Positions 63,901-64,000 of a DNA stretch of 64,000 bases are shown piece after piece. Location: positions 1 to 64,000 of the forward strand of contig DAIDKO010000096.1 in the NCBI GenBank assembly GCA_027450005.1. Reading direction: 5' to 3'. A program made the position numbers and the translations under genes. This DNA comes from Rhodanobacter sp. (GTDB taxonomy: Bacteria > Pseudomonadota > Gammaproteobacteria > Xanthomonadales > Rhodanobacteraceae). The notes under the pieces are model-generated. The model saw nothing but the letters and a program-made list of their open reading frames with translations, was not told the origin of the DNA and did not search any database. The stretch's first letter is position 1. The number at the start of each line of letters is the position of its first letter.

Positions 63901-64000
63901 GTCGAGGCGCTGCTGGCTGCCGGCGCCGCGGTCGATGCCGTGGATGCGCACGGCCACAGTGCGCTGCATGCGGCCGCGCAGTTCGGCTTCGAGCATAACG
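60967..64000 (+). CDS. Long ankyrin-repeat membrane protein, 3' end outside window
   Basis: Open from ATG 60967 to the window edge, at least 1011 residues, so it is absent from the track. The first 235 or so residues hold five hydrophobic segments (FLQALAWFIPGLLAVALAGLVA, MLTGYAVIVFALVAWPML and others). From about residue 255 there are ankyrin repeats with LLxxGADxN and GxTxLxxA patterns (LIAKGADVNHATGGLTPLLAA, LLERGADPFGPDARERTPLHLAA, LLEAGADTALAAANGITPLAAA), probably fifteen or more. A repeat-poor region of about 615-710 splits them into two blocks. A membrane-anchored scaffold for protein contacts in the cytoplasm is the likely role; the partner is unknown. Confidence 0.92.
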   Translation, partial: MTQTHSRRRPTFLQALAWFIPGLLAVALAGLVAHPLTLIPLLLANALTMAAVCHAIGFEPEPSFSRTVLRRGAAHLVMLTGYAVIVFALVAWPMLSLSQSHSLSATLALVATLVLALAVLWRPWPAFGLVFVWDDAYPARHDGSWIFTATLRSLMFGRHLAREERFFSHFLPASLALLAMTWCAIALSGLYGMLPPEIRTAALALYGVLVLPLGCLVLANRTLRALLCAQHDRHRRRVEHAAEMAATPVEVTLLTERERTAGAPEQAAALLAATRDGDIERALALVEAGADPATAPPAGDRDQRPVLMLAALLPDTRLLRTLIAKGADVNHATGGLTPLLAATRDSVHGRAEAVMTLLANGADPLAADAEGRTALHGAVLCEEPMVAAMLLDAGAPVNALDQAGASPLAVACRAANWPLAKFLLEHGAKPAPANGEPALVAAAGIADDDPAGVKLLLKHRAAVNAVDALRRSALIAAAAEGHEQIARALCAAGADVMLADHRGSTALMEAARAGAVGIVQRLAEAQPDARVRDSHGRDALTLACQSPRAHADTVRALLALGAEPKTPGNDGRSALDHAAAAGRWDLVALLDPETPLPASLGRAALSSGSDTPSHLLDALRFGHWAIVSGFAARVREWPQAQLAQLYLDLAQPGLGQARRWLLDHGLAAEARLAAQQPDDEQGDEVADDGERAALPPLGRRLFDALLLQLPASTEAVEDLLQAGATPAGAGLLAQALQRLGGSAQGAALLLTLLERGADPFGPDARERTPLHLAAANGQTEVLQVLLARGCNPNACDRDGRTPLFAALEHGEASLPLVRALIAHGADAESSDANGETPLGLALEHPAVERWLNWDRWPRPRRPLRADDLPAAAQAGALVAVQRLLELGFAVDTVDAHGASALLHACGAGHREIAACLLEAGADTALAAANGITPLAAAVTGGRESTVTLLLQHKAEIDQRLPNQSTALMVAAAMGRPELVEALLAAGAAVDAVDAHGHSALHAAAQFGFEHN

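Overview
The window is a high-GC chromosomal segment from a gammaproteobacterium of the Xanthomonadales, most likely family Rhodanobacteraceae (Dyella, Rhodanobacter, Luteibacter or Frateuria type). This is an inference from the strong G/C third-position bias, the Xanthomonadales-style haem-copper oxidase cluster, the TonB-dependent receptors, a putA that lacks the N-terminal DNA-binding domain, and a split folB/folK set with a pteridine reductase. No rRNA, tRNA, CRISPR array or complete insertion sequence was seen. Both ends cut genes: gltB on the left and an ankyrin-repeat membrane protein on the right.

Layout. 1-2.7 kb: 5' two thirds of gltB (minus) with a visible promoter. 3.1-9.4 kb: minus-strand run of TonB-dependent receptor, secreted phosphodiesterase-like enzyme, OmpR-type regulator and histidine kinase. 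9.6-12.3 kb: envC and an S41 carboxyl-terminal protease, then a VOC-family pseudogene. 12.8-16.4 kb: NDUFAF7-type methyltransferase and a second TonB receptor with a Zur-like palindrome upstream. 16.5-24.1 kb: EcsC-like protein, pteridine reductase, small membrane protein, folK, MscS-type channel, folB, a broken OsmC gene, dbpA and a flavoprotein. 24.2-27.4 kb: tandem duplicated secreted HExxE proteins. 27.4-28.7 kb: no convincing intact gene. 28.7-32.9 kb: tatABC, SYLF protein, hemH and an alpha/beta hydrolase.

32.9-37.45 kb holds a tightly packed six-gene operon: membrane protein, XRE regulator, exported TAP-like hydrolase, an unlisted 57-residue membrane peptide, ABC ATPase and ABC permease. 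The last five genes are joined by four-base ATGA/GTGA overlaps. Two matching 18-bp palindromes lie in front of the operon. 37.9-43.6 kb is a chaperone-usher fimbrial operon (pilin, chaperone, usher, tip-type subunit) with a convergent mini-pilin. 43.8-52 kb is the aa3 cytochrome oxidase region: haem O and haem A synthases, SCO-like protein, SURF1, DUF2909 protein, subunits III, I and II, a 44-residue membrane ORF and a DUF2244 protein.

52-64 kb: putA, an Mrr-type restriction endonuclease, an IS607-like regulator fragment abutting a 5'-truncated SDR gene, a coniferyl-aldehyde-type dehydrogenase, a FadL porin, a YcgL protein and the long ankyrin protein.

Most of the window is core metabolism and envelope biology. 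The accessory signals are the NatAB-like operon with its operators, the duplicated HExxE proteins, the fimbrial cluster, and the scar around 55.4-57.1 kb. Two pseudogenes, VOC and OsmC, are each interrupted by one in-frame TAA.
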